From JAVVTR01 sp036653535 (GTDB lineage: Bacteria; Bacteroidota; Bacteroidia; Bacteroidales; P3): a stretch of 64,000 bases of DNA. The stretch covers positions 124,001 to 188,000 of the forward strand of contig JAVVTR010000001.1 in the NCBI GenBank assembly GCA_036653535.1, given 5' to 3'. This document shows, one piece after another, positions 23,884-33,300 of this stretch. How positions within the stretch are numbered: the first letter of the stretch is position 1; every line of letters starts with the position of its first letter. Below the pieces are notes generated by a model, which saw nothing but the letters and a program-made list of their open reading frames with translations, did no database searches and was not told the origin of the DNA. A program made the translations under genes and the position numbers.

Positions 23884-26364
23884 TTATTGTGTATCCACAT
23901 CTATTGCCACTCTCACACTTTTATATCGTCCATCTTCGGAAAATTCATCTACCGCTCTCTGCAAACTTTCTTTCATTTCATATAATTGAGAAGAACGTTC
24001 AAATTTCAACAGTAACTCTTTTATGAAATATGTTTTGATCCGACTAACCATAGGATATTCCGGACCCAATACTCTATCCCCAAATAAGGCTCTTAAAGAT
24101 CTTGCCAATACATCGGCTGCTTCATTGGTAAGAGCTTCTTCTTTATGCTTTACACTCAATTTTATTAATCTATAAAATGGAGGATATTTAAACATAATTC
24201 GTTCTTTTATTTGCCCTGTGTACATAGAGGCGTAATCATGGTTCATCACATATTTTATCACCTCATATTCCGGTTTATAGGTTTGTATAACTACTTCTCC
24301 CTCTCCCGTTTTTCGACCCGCTCTTCCACTAACCTGAGTCATTAACTGAAAACTACGCTCATAGGATCTAAAATCTGGAAAAGTAATTAAACTATCTGCA
24401 TTTAAAACCCCTACTACTCCCACATTATCGAAATCCAAACCCTTAGTAACCATCTGTGTTCCAACCATAATATCTATTTTCCTTTGTTGAAAATCACTAA
24501 TTAACTGATAATGGGAATTCTTGGCACGGGTACTATCTAAATCCATACGTGCTATACGCTGTTGTGGAAAAACAACTTGCAATTCTTCTTCTAAGTGTTC
24601 CGTCCCAAAGCCTTTCATTTTCATAGTATGCCCACCACAATGAGGACAAACACTTGGCACGGGAATAGTATAACCACAATAATGGCAAATCAATGCCGAA
24701 CGTTGTTTATGATAAGTGAGACTTACATCACAATGTTCACAAATCGGAATGTATTGACAACTATCACATTCCATACACGTAGCAAATCCTCGACGATTTT
24801 GAAAAAGAATAACCTGTTGTTGCTTTTCAAAGGCAGCTTCCATTTTTTTTACTAATAAAGAGGATAAGTGTCCTCTCATAGTTTTTCGATGCGTTTCTTC
24901 TTTTAAATTAGAAACAAACACACTTGGTAAAGCCACATTTCCATAACGAGTAAATAAATTTACCAAAGCATATTTTTTATGTAGAGCATTATAATAGGTT
25001 TCCAAAGATGGCGTAGCCGAACCCAATAGAGTTTTAGCACCATAAAGGGATGCTAAAAAAATAGCTGCATCCCGGGCATGGTAACGTGGAGCAGGATCTT
25101 GCTGTTTATAGGAGGTTTCGTGTTCTTCATCCACCACTATAAGTCCCAGGTTTTTAAAAGGCAAAAACAAAGCCGAACGGGCTCCCAAAATCACTTTGTA
25201 TTTATCTCCCACATGCCGCCATATCTCTATTTTTTCATGTTCATTATAACGCGAATGATACACTCCCACTTCGTCACCGAAATATTTTCTCAACCGCATA
25301 ATCATTTGAGAAGTAAGAGCTATTTCCGGCAATAAATATAAAACCTGTTTTTCTTGCTCTAATGCTTGACGAATTAATTCTATAAAAATTTCGGTTTTTC
25401 CACTCGAAGTTACCCCATGCAACAAGCAAACCGACTTCTCTTTAAAAGCCTCTTGAATTTGTTCGTATGCCTTTTGTTGATCTTTAGAAAAATGAACCTG
25501 CTTATCGCCCTCTCCTTCTTGCTCCTTGTTTGCATCCTGATTGTCAAGACGACTTACTACCTTTTTCTTTATTTCAAAAACGCCCCTTTTATATAAAGCA
25601 GCAAAAGCAGCCTGTGAATTCTCGATTTGCGAAACAATAAATGCCTTACGCACCCAACCATCTTGTGCCCGAGGGTATAAGGCAAGATAAGCGAGCACTA
25701 ATTCTAATTGTTTAAATGCTTTTTTTTCTAATTTGTCAAAAAGTTCTTTTTGTTTTACCACATCCTCGACATACGTAGGAGACCAACGCACCCATGTTTC
25801 TTTGCGTGGTTTAAATCTTTCCGATATTTCCTCTTTAATTAAAACAACCCCCAAGTCGCGTAAGGTTCGTACCAATGGAAATATTTTTTGCTGCCCAACA
25901 ATAGCCGATATTTCATCCAAAGAAAGTTCCTTTTTTTGCTCCAATCCATCAATAATTGCTATTTGTTTTTCGCTTAAAGAAGTTATATCCCCATCAAAAT
26001 AGGGATTAATAATGATTTTCGTTTCATTATTTAATTTAAATCCAGATGGTAGGGCCCCTGCCATAACTTCCCCTTCTGTACACATATAATAAGAAGCCAT
26101 CCATTGCCAAAATTCGAATTGCTGTTTATGTAAGATAGGTTCCTCGTCTAAGAGAGAGATTACGGATTTTATTTCATACTTTTGATTTGTATCGGAATGA
26201 ATAGAACGAACCAATCCTGCATAAATTTTATGTCTTCCAAAAGGCACACTCACCCTCTCTCCTATTTTTACTTTCCCTTGTAATTCCAAAGGCAAACGAT
26301 AGGTAAAATACATTCGCAAAGGAAGAGGTAAGAGTACATCTACATATTCATTTTCGTCTTCCAT
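23884..26364 (-). CDS. priA: Primosomal replication restart helicase PriA
   Basis: The 826-residue protein has the N-terminal 3'-DNA-binding domain (about 1-100, LPLPLRMYFTYRLP), a winged-helix region, then the helicase core with Walker A GVTSSGKTE (about 315), the DEEH box and SATPSLETY. A zinc-binding insertion holds eight cysteines in four pairs (CMECDSC, CEHCD, CHYCG, CPHCGG), and later motifs include GTQMVTKGLDF and QVSGRAGR. PriA recognises stalled forks and loads the replisome back. Length and all motifs are intact. It converges on the DivIC-like gene and diverges from the DUF4290 gene across a 359-base region. Confidence 0.97.
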   Translation of the reverse strand: MEDENEYVDVLLPLPLRMYFTYRLPLELQGKVKIGERVSVPFGRHKIYAGLVRSIHSDTNQKYEIKSVISLLDEEPILHKQQFEFWQWMASYYMCTEGEVMAGALPSGFKLNNETKIIINPYFDGDITSLSEKQIAIIDGLEQKKELSLDEISAIVGQQKIFPLVRTLRDLGVVLIKEEISERFKPRKETWVRWSPTYVEDVVKQKELFDKLEKKAFKQLELVLAYLALYPRAQDGWVRKAFIVSQIENSQAAFAALYKRGVFEIKKKVVSRLDNQDANKEQEGEGDKQVHFSKDQQKAYEQIQEAFKEKSVCLLHGVTSSGKTEIFIELIRQALEQEKQVLYLLPEIALTSQMIMRLRKYFGDEVGVYHSRYNEHEKIEIWRHVGDKYKVILGARSALFLPFKNLGLIVVDEEHETSYKQQDPAPRYHARDAAIFLASLYGAKTLLGSATPSLETYYNALHKKYALVNLFTRYGNVALPSVFVSNLKEETHRKTMRGHLSSLLVKKMEAAFEKQQQVILFQNRRGFATCMECDSCQYIPICEHCDVSLTYHKQRSALICHYCGYTIPVPSVCPHCGGHTMKMKGFGTEHLEEELQVVFPQQRIARMDLDSTRAKNSHYQLISDFQQRKIDIMVGTQMVTKGLDFDNVGVVGVLNADSLITFPDFRSYERSFQLMTQVSGRAGRKTGEGEVVIQTYKPEYEVIKYVMNHDYASMYTGQIKERIMFKYPPFYRLIKLSVKHKEEALTNEAADVLARSLRALFGDRVLGPEYPMVSRIKTYFIKELLLKFERSSQLYEMKESLQRAVDEFSEDGRYKSVRVAIDVDTQ

Positions 26365-26723
26365 AACTATTTTCCGTAAACAATTTTCTGTTTCATATTT
26401 TCCTTTGCAAATTACCCCTTATAAATTACCCGTTTCGACCAAAATTAATTTTCCCTAATTTTACTCCAAAGAAGAACAAAAATACAAATTTATTCGCACA
26501 ACACACCGCTAATTTAGATTGGTAAATTGGGTGGATTTAAACTCCTTTTCTGTTTTTTTTATCTCCATTATAGGGTATCGAATAATTTTCGTATATTTGC
26601 AACTCGTGAAAATTGCACGTATAACTAAAAGCAGCATGGTTTTATCTTTTGCATAGCTCCACCTTATAAACGTGCGACTGCCATCAAAGCCCTAAATACG
26701 AAGCTTTCTTTAAATATTATTCT
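26365..26723. promoter_or_regulatory. Divergent region upstream of priA and the DUF4290 gene
   Basis: This is 359 bases without a supported gene. For the plus strand, TATATTTG at 26592-26599 is a full -7 match and implies a leader of about 118 bases. That leader contains an imperfect dyad, GCACGTATAA near 26619 pairing with TTATAAACGTGC near 26667. For the minus strand there are three matches to the complement of TAnnTTTG (26440-26447, 26477-26484, 26485-26492), so the priA start point is ambiguous. None has a clear -33 element. Confidence 0.4.
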
Positions 26724-27458
26724 ATGAAATACAATACCGCGCGCAAACCGTTAATTTTTTCGGAATATGGAAGAGGTATACAAGAAATGGTAGACCATGT
26801 TCTTACTATTCCTGACAAAGCCATAAGAACTAAAGCCGCCCAATCTATTATAAGATCCATGCAAGCCCTCCATCCACAAGTTAGAGATATGGAAGATTAT
26901 ATGCATAAAATTTATGATCAACTTTTTATTATGTCGGACTACCAATTAGATATAGATTCTCCTTATCCTATGCCGGTTCGCGATATTATAAAAAAAAGAT
27001 CCAAACCCGTACAATATCACCCTACCCCTATTCGTTTTCGCTACTATGGAAAAACCTTAGAAGCTATGATACACAAGGCCACCGAAATGCCCGACGGAGA
27101 CGAAAAAGATGCGGTTTTAAATTTTATCACCGTTCAAATGAAAAAATCCTATTATCTTTGGAACGATGACATTCTTAGTGACACTTTGGTTGCTAATCAT
27201 TTAGCTATTATTTCCGATGGGAAACTACAATACACAGACGCCATGAAAGGGGAGGTCTACTCTACGTTTTATAATAAACCCAGTTTGGAACGTAAAAATA
27301 AATTTATTAATGTAAGTGCATATGAAACAACAAACAAACGCACTTATAACAATAATTACAACGGGAATAATAACAACAATAATAACAACAACAATAATAG
27401 TAATAACAATAACGGAAACAATAATTACTACAAGTATAAAAAACGGAAATCTTTTTAA
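26724..27458 (+). CDS. DUF4290 protein with asparagine-rich tail
   Basis: The 244-residue protein opens with the DUF4290 core (about 1-195), including LIFSEYGRGIQEMVDHVLTI, a repeated YGKTLEAMIHKATEMPDGDEK copy of the same helix pair, and YPMPVRDIIKKR. The family is confined to Bacteroidota and its function is unknown. The last ~40 residues are mostly Asn with Tyr, Gly and a basic end (YYKYKKRKSF), encoded by an AAT/AAC trinucleotide run at about 27350-27430. The tail is probably disordered, and length changes there would keep the frame. murA follows after 93 bases. Confidence 0.85.
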   Translation: MKYNTARKPLIFSEYGRGIQEMVDHVLTIPDKAIRTKAAQSIIRSMQALHPQVRDMEDYMHKIYDQLFIMSDYQLDIDSPYPMPVRDIIKKRSKPVQYHPTPIRFRYYGKTLEAMIHKATEMPDGDEKDAVLNFITVQMKKSYYLWNDDILSDTLVANHLAIISDGKLQYTDAMKGEVYSTFYNKPSLERKNKFINVSAYETTNKRTYNNNYNGNNNNNNNNNNNSNNNNGNNNYYKYKKRKSF

Positions 27459-27551
27459 GAAAAAATTTAAAAAGGAAAATCCTACTCCAATGCCACCAAT
27501 GTATTAGCAAACCTATTTTTACAAATTCTATAACTAAGACTATTATATATC

Positions 27552-28871
27552 GTGAGTACATTTACAATTACAGGTGGGTGCAAATTAAAAGGAGAAATTA
27601 CTCCTCAAGGAGCCAAAAACGAAGCTCTACAAATTTTATGTGCCACTCTACTTACACAAGATAAAATAACGGTAAGTAATATTCCTCTAATTCGAGACGT
27701 AATAAAACTTATAGATTTGCTACGTTGTATGGGTGTTTCTATTGAATCGTTGGATCCCCATACTTTTACTTTTCAAGCCAAAGAAATTAATGTAGACTAT
27801 CTACAATCCGAAGATTTTGAACAAAAAACCAATTCTCTTCGAGGTTCCGTTATGATTGCTGGCCCCCTTTTAGCTCGCATAGGTTACGCTGTAATTCCAC
27901 AACCGGGAGGCGACAAAATAGGACGACGCCGTTTAGACACTCATTTTACAGGCTTCGAAAAATTAGGGGCTATCGTAAATTACAACCCTTCTTCGCGCTG
28001 TTTTCGAGTACAAGCAAAGCATTTAAAAGGAGCATCCATGCTCTTAGACGAAGCTTCCGTAACCGGAACAGCCAATATCATCATGGCAGCAGTACACAGC
28101 GAAGGCTTAACTACTATTTTCAATGCCGCTTGCGAACCTTATATTCTTCAACTATGCCGCCTCTTAAATAATATGGGCGCTAAAATAAAAGGGGTGGGAT
28201 CCAATTTACTACAAATAGAAGGGGTAAACGAATTGCATGGCACCTGCCACGAATTACTTCCGGATATGATAGAAATAGGTAGTTTTATTGGCATGGCCGC
28301 CATGACCCGTTCCGAACTTACTATTCGCAATGCAAAAATAAAATATCTTGGCCTCATACCACATGTATTCCGCAAGTTGGGCATACATATAGAATCTAAA
28401 GAGGATGACCTTTTTATTGCACAACAAGATCATTATGCTATAGAAAACACCATGGATGGCTCTATCCTCACTATTGCAGATGCTCCTTGGCCCGGTTTTA
28501 CGCCCGACCTTATCAGTATTGCATTAGTTACCGCTACTCAGGCTAAAGGTAGCGTACTGATTCACCAAAAAATGTTTGAAAGTCGCTTGTTTTTTGTAGA
28601 TAATCTTATTACCATGGGAGCTCAAATTATTTTATGCGATCCCCATCGAGCTACCGTTATTGGTTTAGATCAACAATCCCCCTTGCGCAGCATTTCTATG
28701 GTTTCTCCAGATATAAGAGCTGGAGTAGCTCTACTTATTGCAGCCATGTCGGCAGAAGGAGATAGTATTATCCATAACATCGAGCAAATAGATAGAGGCT
28801 ACGAAAACATAGATCAAAGACTAAACGCTTTAGGCGCAAAAATTAGAAGAAACGATTTTGTTAAACCATAG
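27552..28871 (+). CDS. murA: UDP-N-acetylglucosamine enolpyruvyl transferase with Asp in place of the active-site Cys
   Basis: MurA moves enolpyruvate from PEP to UDP-GlcNAc, the first committed step of peptidoglycan synthesis. The 439-residue protein shows the repeated EPSP-synthase-like fold, with GGCKLKGEITPQGAKNEAL at the start (about 8-26) and DIRAGVALLIAAM near the end. The flexible loop that carries Cys115 in E. coli reads PQPGGDKIGRRRLDTH, so Asp121 takes its place. This Cys-to-Asp state is known to make MurA insensitive to fosfomycin while staying active, and I recall it as usual in Bacteroidota. The start codon is GTG. A near copy of the last codons of this gene recurs 51 bases downstream. 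Confidence 0.96.
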   Translation: MSTFTITGGCKLKGEITPQGAKNEALQILCATLLTQDKITVSNIPLIRDVIKLIDLLRCMGVSIESLDPHTFTFQAKEINVDYLQSEDFEQKTNSLRGSVMIAGPLLARIGYAVIPQPGGDKIGRRRLDTHFTGFEKLGAIVNYNPSSRCFRVQAKHLKGASMLLDEASVTGTANIIMAAVHSEGLTTIFNAACEPYILQLCRLLNNMGAKIKGVGSNLLQIEGVNELHGTCHELLPDMIEIGSFIGMAAMTRSELTIRNAKIKYLGLIPHVFRKLGIHIESKEDDLFIAQQDHYAIENTMDGSILTIADAPWPGFTPDLISIALVTATQAKGSVLIHQKMFESRLFFVDNLITMGAQIILCDPHRATVIGLDQQSPLRSISMVSPDIRAGVALLIAAMSAEGDSIIHNIEQIDRGYENIDQRLNALGAKIRRNDFVKP

Positions 28872-28924
28872 GCCTATGACGAAAAATTGTCGGCCTTAGC
28901 CAACGATTTCGTTAAACCATAGGC
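28851..28924. repeat. Duplicated murA 3' end overlapping the tilS stop
   Basis: A 23-base stretch at 28851-28873, covering the last codons and stop of murA, recurs at 28902-28924 with one difference (22 of 23). The second copy supplies the final codons and stop of tilS on the opposite strand. Between them lie the 12-base palindrome CATAGGCCTATG (28867-28878) and a GGCC...GGCC hairpin that may serve as a terminator for both converging genes. Confidence 0.8.
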
Positions 28925-30288
28925 AGAGGACAAGTCACCACCCACGCTTTTTTTTCTTTTTTATCAGAGAATTGTATTTTATACCGATCGTCTATTCTAT
29001 ACCCCATAATCCATACAATATCCGCACCTGAACAAAGCAACCATATTCCTTTTTTTTGTGTTTCCGGCACTTTAGCATTGGAAAAAAAATCACTTAATTT
29101 TTGTTTCCCTTTTAAGCCTAAAGGATAAAAATAATCTCCCTGCTGCCAGTGCCGCCAAGAAAGAGGAAATTGCAATTTTTCATAATCCAAACAAGCAATA
29201 TTAGCCGCTCTCGGAATATCTTGACTATGGTAGAGTATTCTACTTTCCTCTTCTACACAAGGTCCTTGTAAACTTATCTGATTTTTTATAGTAGCACATC
29301 CTTCTTGTTCCTGCCGTGCTTTTTTATCATTAAACAATAAACGAACTCCATTTTGCTCTCTATAAACACGGCAATTTTTCTCTGTGTTTTCAAAAAATTT
29401 ACCCGATATTCCTGTTTCTATATTTTCTACAATCTGCTTAATTTGCCCCACACTAAAGCCGTTTTTGCGCAAATACATTTCCCAAAAAAGAAATTTAAGT
29501 TCCCCGGAATTTTTCCACGAATTAGCAGAGATAAACTCTTCTTTCTCGCTTTCTATCTTTACCCATTCTTTTTCCATAGCAAGAAACCAAGCATTTGTTA
29601 CCGTTTCCGTATATCGAAGCACAGACATAGTACGTTCTAAATGAGTAATGAAATTTCCATTTAAATCTTCTAACATAGGTATAAGTCTATGCCTAATTTT
29701 ATTGCGCAAATAAATATCCTCTGCATTGGTAAGATCTTCTACATGTACTAATTGATGCCTCTCGGCATAAGATTCTATATCCGCACGACGGGCAAAAAGC
29801 AAAGGACGAATATATTGGTCCTTTTGAGGAAGCATCCCTCTTATACCCTTTAATCCTGTTCCTCTTAGCAAATTAATAAAAAAAGTCTCCGCATTATCAT
29901 CGGCATGATGTGCCAAAACACAAGCACGAAAGTGGTGTTCACGCAAAATATTAGAAAAAAAATCATAACGGAGATCCCGCGCTGCCATTTCTATAGAAAT
30001 ACCATGATCTTGAGCATAAGTTATCGTATCGAAAGACGTTTTATATAAAGGGAGCCCATAATGAGAAGCTAATTCCAAAACAAATTTTTCATCTCTATTG
30101 GAATCCTGACCCCTCAAATGAAAATTACAATGTGCCAAAGCAATAGAAAATTGCCGAGAATCGGCAAGGCGACACATCAAATCTGTAAGTACTACCGAGT
30201 CTACCCCCCCGCTAACAGCAAGGAGCAACGAATCGCCATCGGCAAAAAGTTGCTCCTTGTTTATGTAGCGAATAAATTCCCGCAACAT
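28912..30288 (-). CDS. tilS: tRNA(Ile)-lysidine synthase
   Basis: The 458-residue enzyme has the N-type ATP pyrophosphatase P-loop SGGVDS (26-31). The motifs HCNFHLRGQDSNRDEKFV and LAHHADDNAETFFINLLRGTGLKG also match. A middle helical domain and a C-terminal tRNA-binding domain follow, ending with GDYFYPLGLKGKQKLSDFF. It converts C34 of the CAU-anticodon isoleucine tRNA to lysidine so that it reads AUA, an essential step. It starts 16 bases after infB, so it is probably the last gene of the rimP-nusA-infB operon. Its 3' end has been remodelled by a duplication of the murA end. Confidence 0.95.
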   Translation of the reverse strand: MLREFIRYINKEQLFADGDSLLLAVSGGVDSVVLTDLMCRLADSRQFSIALAHCNFHLRGQDSNRDEKFVLELASHYGLPLYKTSFDTITYAQDHGISIEMAARDLRYDFFSNILREHHFRACVLAHHADDNAETFFINLLRGTGLKGIRGMLPQKDQYIRPLLFARRADIESYAERHQLVHVEDLTNAEDIYLRNKIRHRLIPMLEDLNGNFITHLERTMSVLRYTETVTNAWFLAMEKEWVKIESEKEEFISANSWKNSGELKFLFWEMYLRKNGFSVGQIKQIVENIETGISGKFFENTEKNCRVYREQNGVRLLFNDKKARQEQEGCATIKNQISLQGPCVEEESRILYHSQDIPRAANIACLDYEKLQFPLSWRHWQQGDYFYPLGLKGKQKLSDFFSNAKVPETQKKGIWLLCSGADIVWIMGYRIDDRYKIQFSDKKEKKAWVVTCPLPMV

Positions 30289-30304
30289 ATATAATAAGTT
30301 TAGT

Positions 30305-33300
30305 CTATAACGTTCTCTTTACCTCTGTCTGATCGTAGCCTTCAATAATATCTCCCATTTTAATATCATTAAAATTTTCAATATTTAGCCCACAATCTTG
30401 TCCCAAAAGAACTTCTTTTACCTCATCCTTAAATCGACGTAGAGATCCTAATTTTCCTGTGTGAATTACAATACCATCGCGAATAATTCGGATTTTTGTC
30501 TGACGACCTAAGCGCCCATCCAATACAATACACCCGGCAATGGTTCCCACTTTATTAATTTTAAATACTTCACGAACTTCCAAATTAGCCACAATACGTT
30601 CTTGTATTTCAGGAGAAAGCATTCCTTCAATAGCATCTTTAATTTCATCTATAGCATCATAAATAATGGAATACAGACGAATATCTATCTGCTCATTTTC
30701 GGCTAATTTCCTGGCAGCCAAAGACGGTCTAACTTGAAAACCTATAATAATAGCCTCCGAGGCCGAAGCCAATAAAACATCACTCTCTGTGATTTGTCCC
30801 ACCGATTGATGAATTACATTTACTTGAACTTCAGGAGAAGAAAGCTTAAGCAAAGAATCCGATAGTGCTTCTATAGAACCATCCACATCCCCTTTTACAA
30901 TAACATTTAATTCCTTAAAATCTCCAATGGCAATTCTTCGACCAATTTCGTCCAAAGTTATATGCTTTTGGGTCCGTAAACCTTGTTCTCTTTGCAATTG
31001 TAAACGACGGTTAGATATATCTTTTGCTTCCTTTTCATTCGCAATTACATTAAAAATATCTCCAGCCTGAGGGGCTCCATTTAATCCCAATAACAAAATA
31101 GGAACAGAAGGACCAGCTTGACGTATCAATTGATTTCTCTCATTATACATAGCCTTTACACGACCATAAGTGGAACCAGCCAAAATAAAATCACTAATGG
31201 ATACACTTCCATCTTGAACCAAAATTTTAGCTACATATCCTCTTCCTTTGTCCAAAGCCGATTCTATAACCGTACCCTTAGCACGTTTAGAAGGATTCGC
31301 CTTTAAATCTAATATTTCTGCCTCTAACAAGACCTTTTCTAATAAAACATCTACATTTACACCCTTTTTAGCAGATATATCTTGACTTTGATATTTTCCT
31401 CCCCAATCTTCCACCAATAAATTCATTTCTGCCAATTCTGCTTTGATTTTTTCCGGATCCGCTCCTGGTTTATCTATTTTATTTATAGCAAAAATAATAG
31501 GTACACCAGCTGCCTGAGCGTGATTAATAGCTTCTATTGTTTGAGGCATTACCTTATCGTCGGCAGCAATTACAACAATGGCAATATCCGTAACTTTAGC
31601 TCCTCTGGCACGCATAGCAGTAAAAGCCTCGTGTCCAGGAGTATCTAAAAAGGTAATTTTTTTACCATTATCCAACTGCACTTCATAAGCGCCTATATGC
31701 TGAGTAATACCACCAGCTTCGCCAGCAATAACGTTGGTTTTCCGTATATAGTCTAAAAGAGATGTCTTACCATGATCCACATGTCCCATTACTGTAACAA
31801 TAGGGGTACGTGGAATATTTTCGCCTTCTGGAAAATCATCTTGATGTTCTAATTCATCTAATACTTCGGCATCTACAAATTCTACTTTATAGCCATATTC
31901 TTCGGCTAATAAGGAAATAGGATCGGCTGTAAGTCTTTGGTTAATAGAAACAAACAAACCTAAAGACATACAGGTAGAAATAATATCGGTTACCGGCACT
32001 TCCATCATGGTTGCCAATTCGTTAACCGTTACAAATTCCGTTACCTTTAGTACTTTTTGTTCCTCTAATTGTCTTTCGTGCTCCTCTTCCAATAAATGAC
32101 TTATTGTTTGACGCTTTTCACGACGATGCTTCGAGGCCTTAGATTTTCCAAGAGGAGATAAACGAGCCAAAGTTTCCTTAATCTGCTTTTCTATTTCCTG
32201 ATCATTAACTTGAACCGGCTCTTTTTTATTGTTGGATTTTCTATTATCTTTTTTAGGCCAATTTTTTCCGGTTTTTCCCGAAGTATTAGGCTGAGGAACC
32301 GAAGTTACCCCAACATTTCCAACATTTGGAGTACCTTCTCCTTTAATCCTTTTCCTTTTTTTCTTAGTAACTATATTGGAATTGTCTTTGGAGGAAGCCA
32401 CAGGTTTCGGCTTCTTCATAAATTGCGTAAGATCTATTTTTTCTCCTGTTATTTTTGGACCCTCCAATTTAGTGTAAACCGTTTTGATAAAGTTATTTTC
32501 CTTGTCTTTATCCTCCACTGGAAGTATGATTTCTTCTACTTTTTCTACCTTGTTTTCCACCACAGAAGTTACAACTGCTACAGGTTTTGCAGAACTTGTA
32601 TGCTGATGCTGCTGAGATTTTTTATGTTCCTTCGGCTCAGAATGTGTCTTAGCCGTTTTTCCCCGCTTAGCCAACTCAAAAGTGGCCGTATCCATGGTCC
32701 CTATAATTTTAGGCCCTGCCACTTTCGTATTTATGCGAAAATCGGCCATGTCTTTTTTCTCTTCTTTTTTTGCAATTTCCTCTTCCACAGAATTTTTTAA
32801 AGCTATAGGAACTTCCTCCACGGGAGGATTTTCTTTAGTAGTAATTTTAATCTCTTCTATCTTCTCTTCTTGCTCTTCTATCTTCTCTATCTTCTCTTCT
32901 TGCTTTTCTTGCTTTTCTTGCTTTTCGACAGGATTTTCATTTGCCTTTACTACTTGCTTTTCTTCTTGCTTTTCGGCAGGATGTTCTGCAGGATGTTCGG
33001 CATGTTTTCCCTCAGGATTAGCGGCTCCCATGTTGCGACTGTCCCCCGACTCTACTCCTACTGCAGACTCTTTATGTTCTGTAATATTTTCCAATACAGG
33101 TGCCAATTCCGACGTAGGTACCAGCTCTTTTTCTTTTTCGTCTTTTACTTTCCCCTCTTTAGTATGCTTCTCTACTATAGTGTTTTTTGCTTCTGTGTTT
33201 TTTGCTTCTGTTTTTTTGCTTACGGTTGTTTCCTCCATCGGAACTTCTATTTCCGTTTTTTTCGATTCCTCTGTAATCCCTTCCAATTTATCTACCACTT

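Noticed and set aside
26636..26656. Six-codon frame MVLSFA in the DUF4290 leader as a regulatory leader peptide.
   Set aside because: Too short to distinguish from chance, with no run of regulatory codons and no terminator after it.
27307..27561. Tyr/Cys-rich open frame antisense to the DUF4290 tail.
   Set aside because: It is a by-product of the AAT/AAC trinucleotide run.
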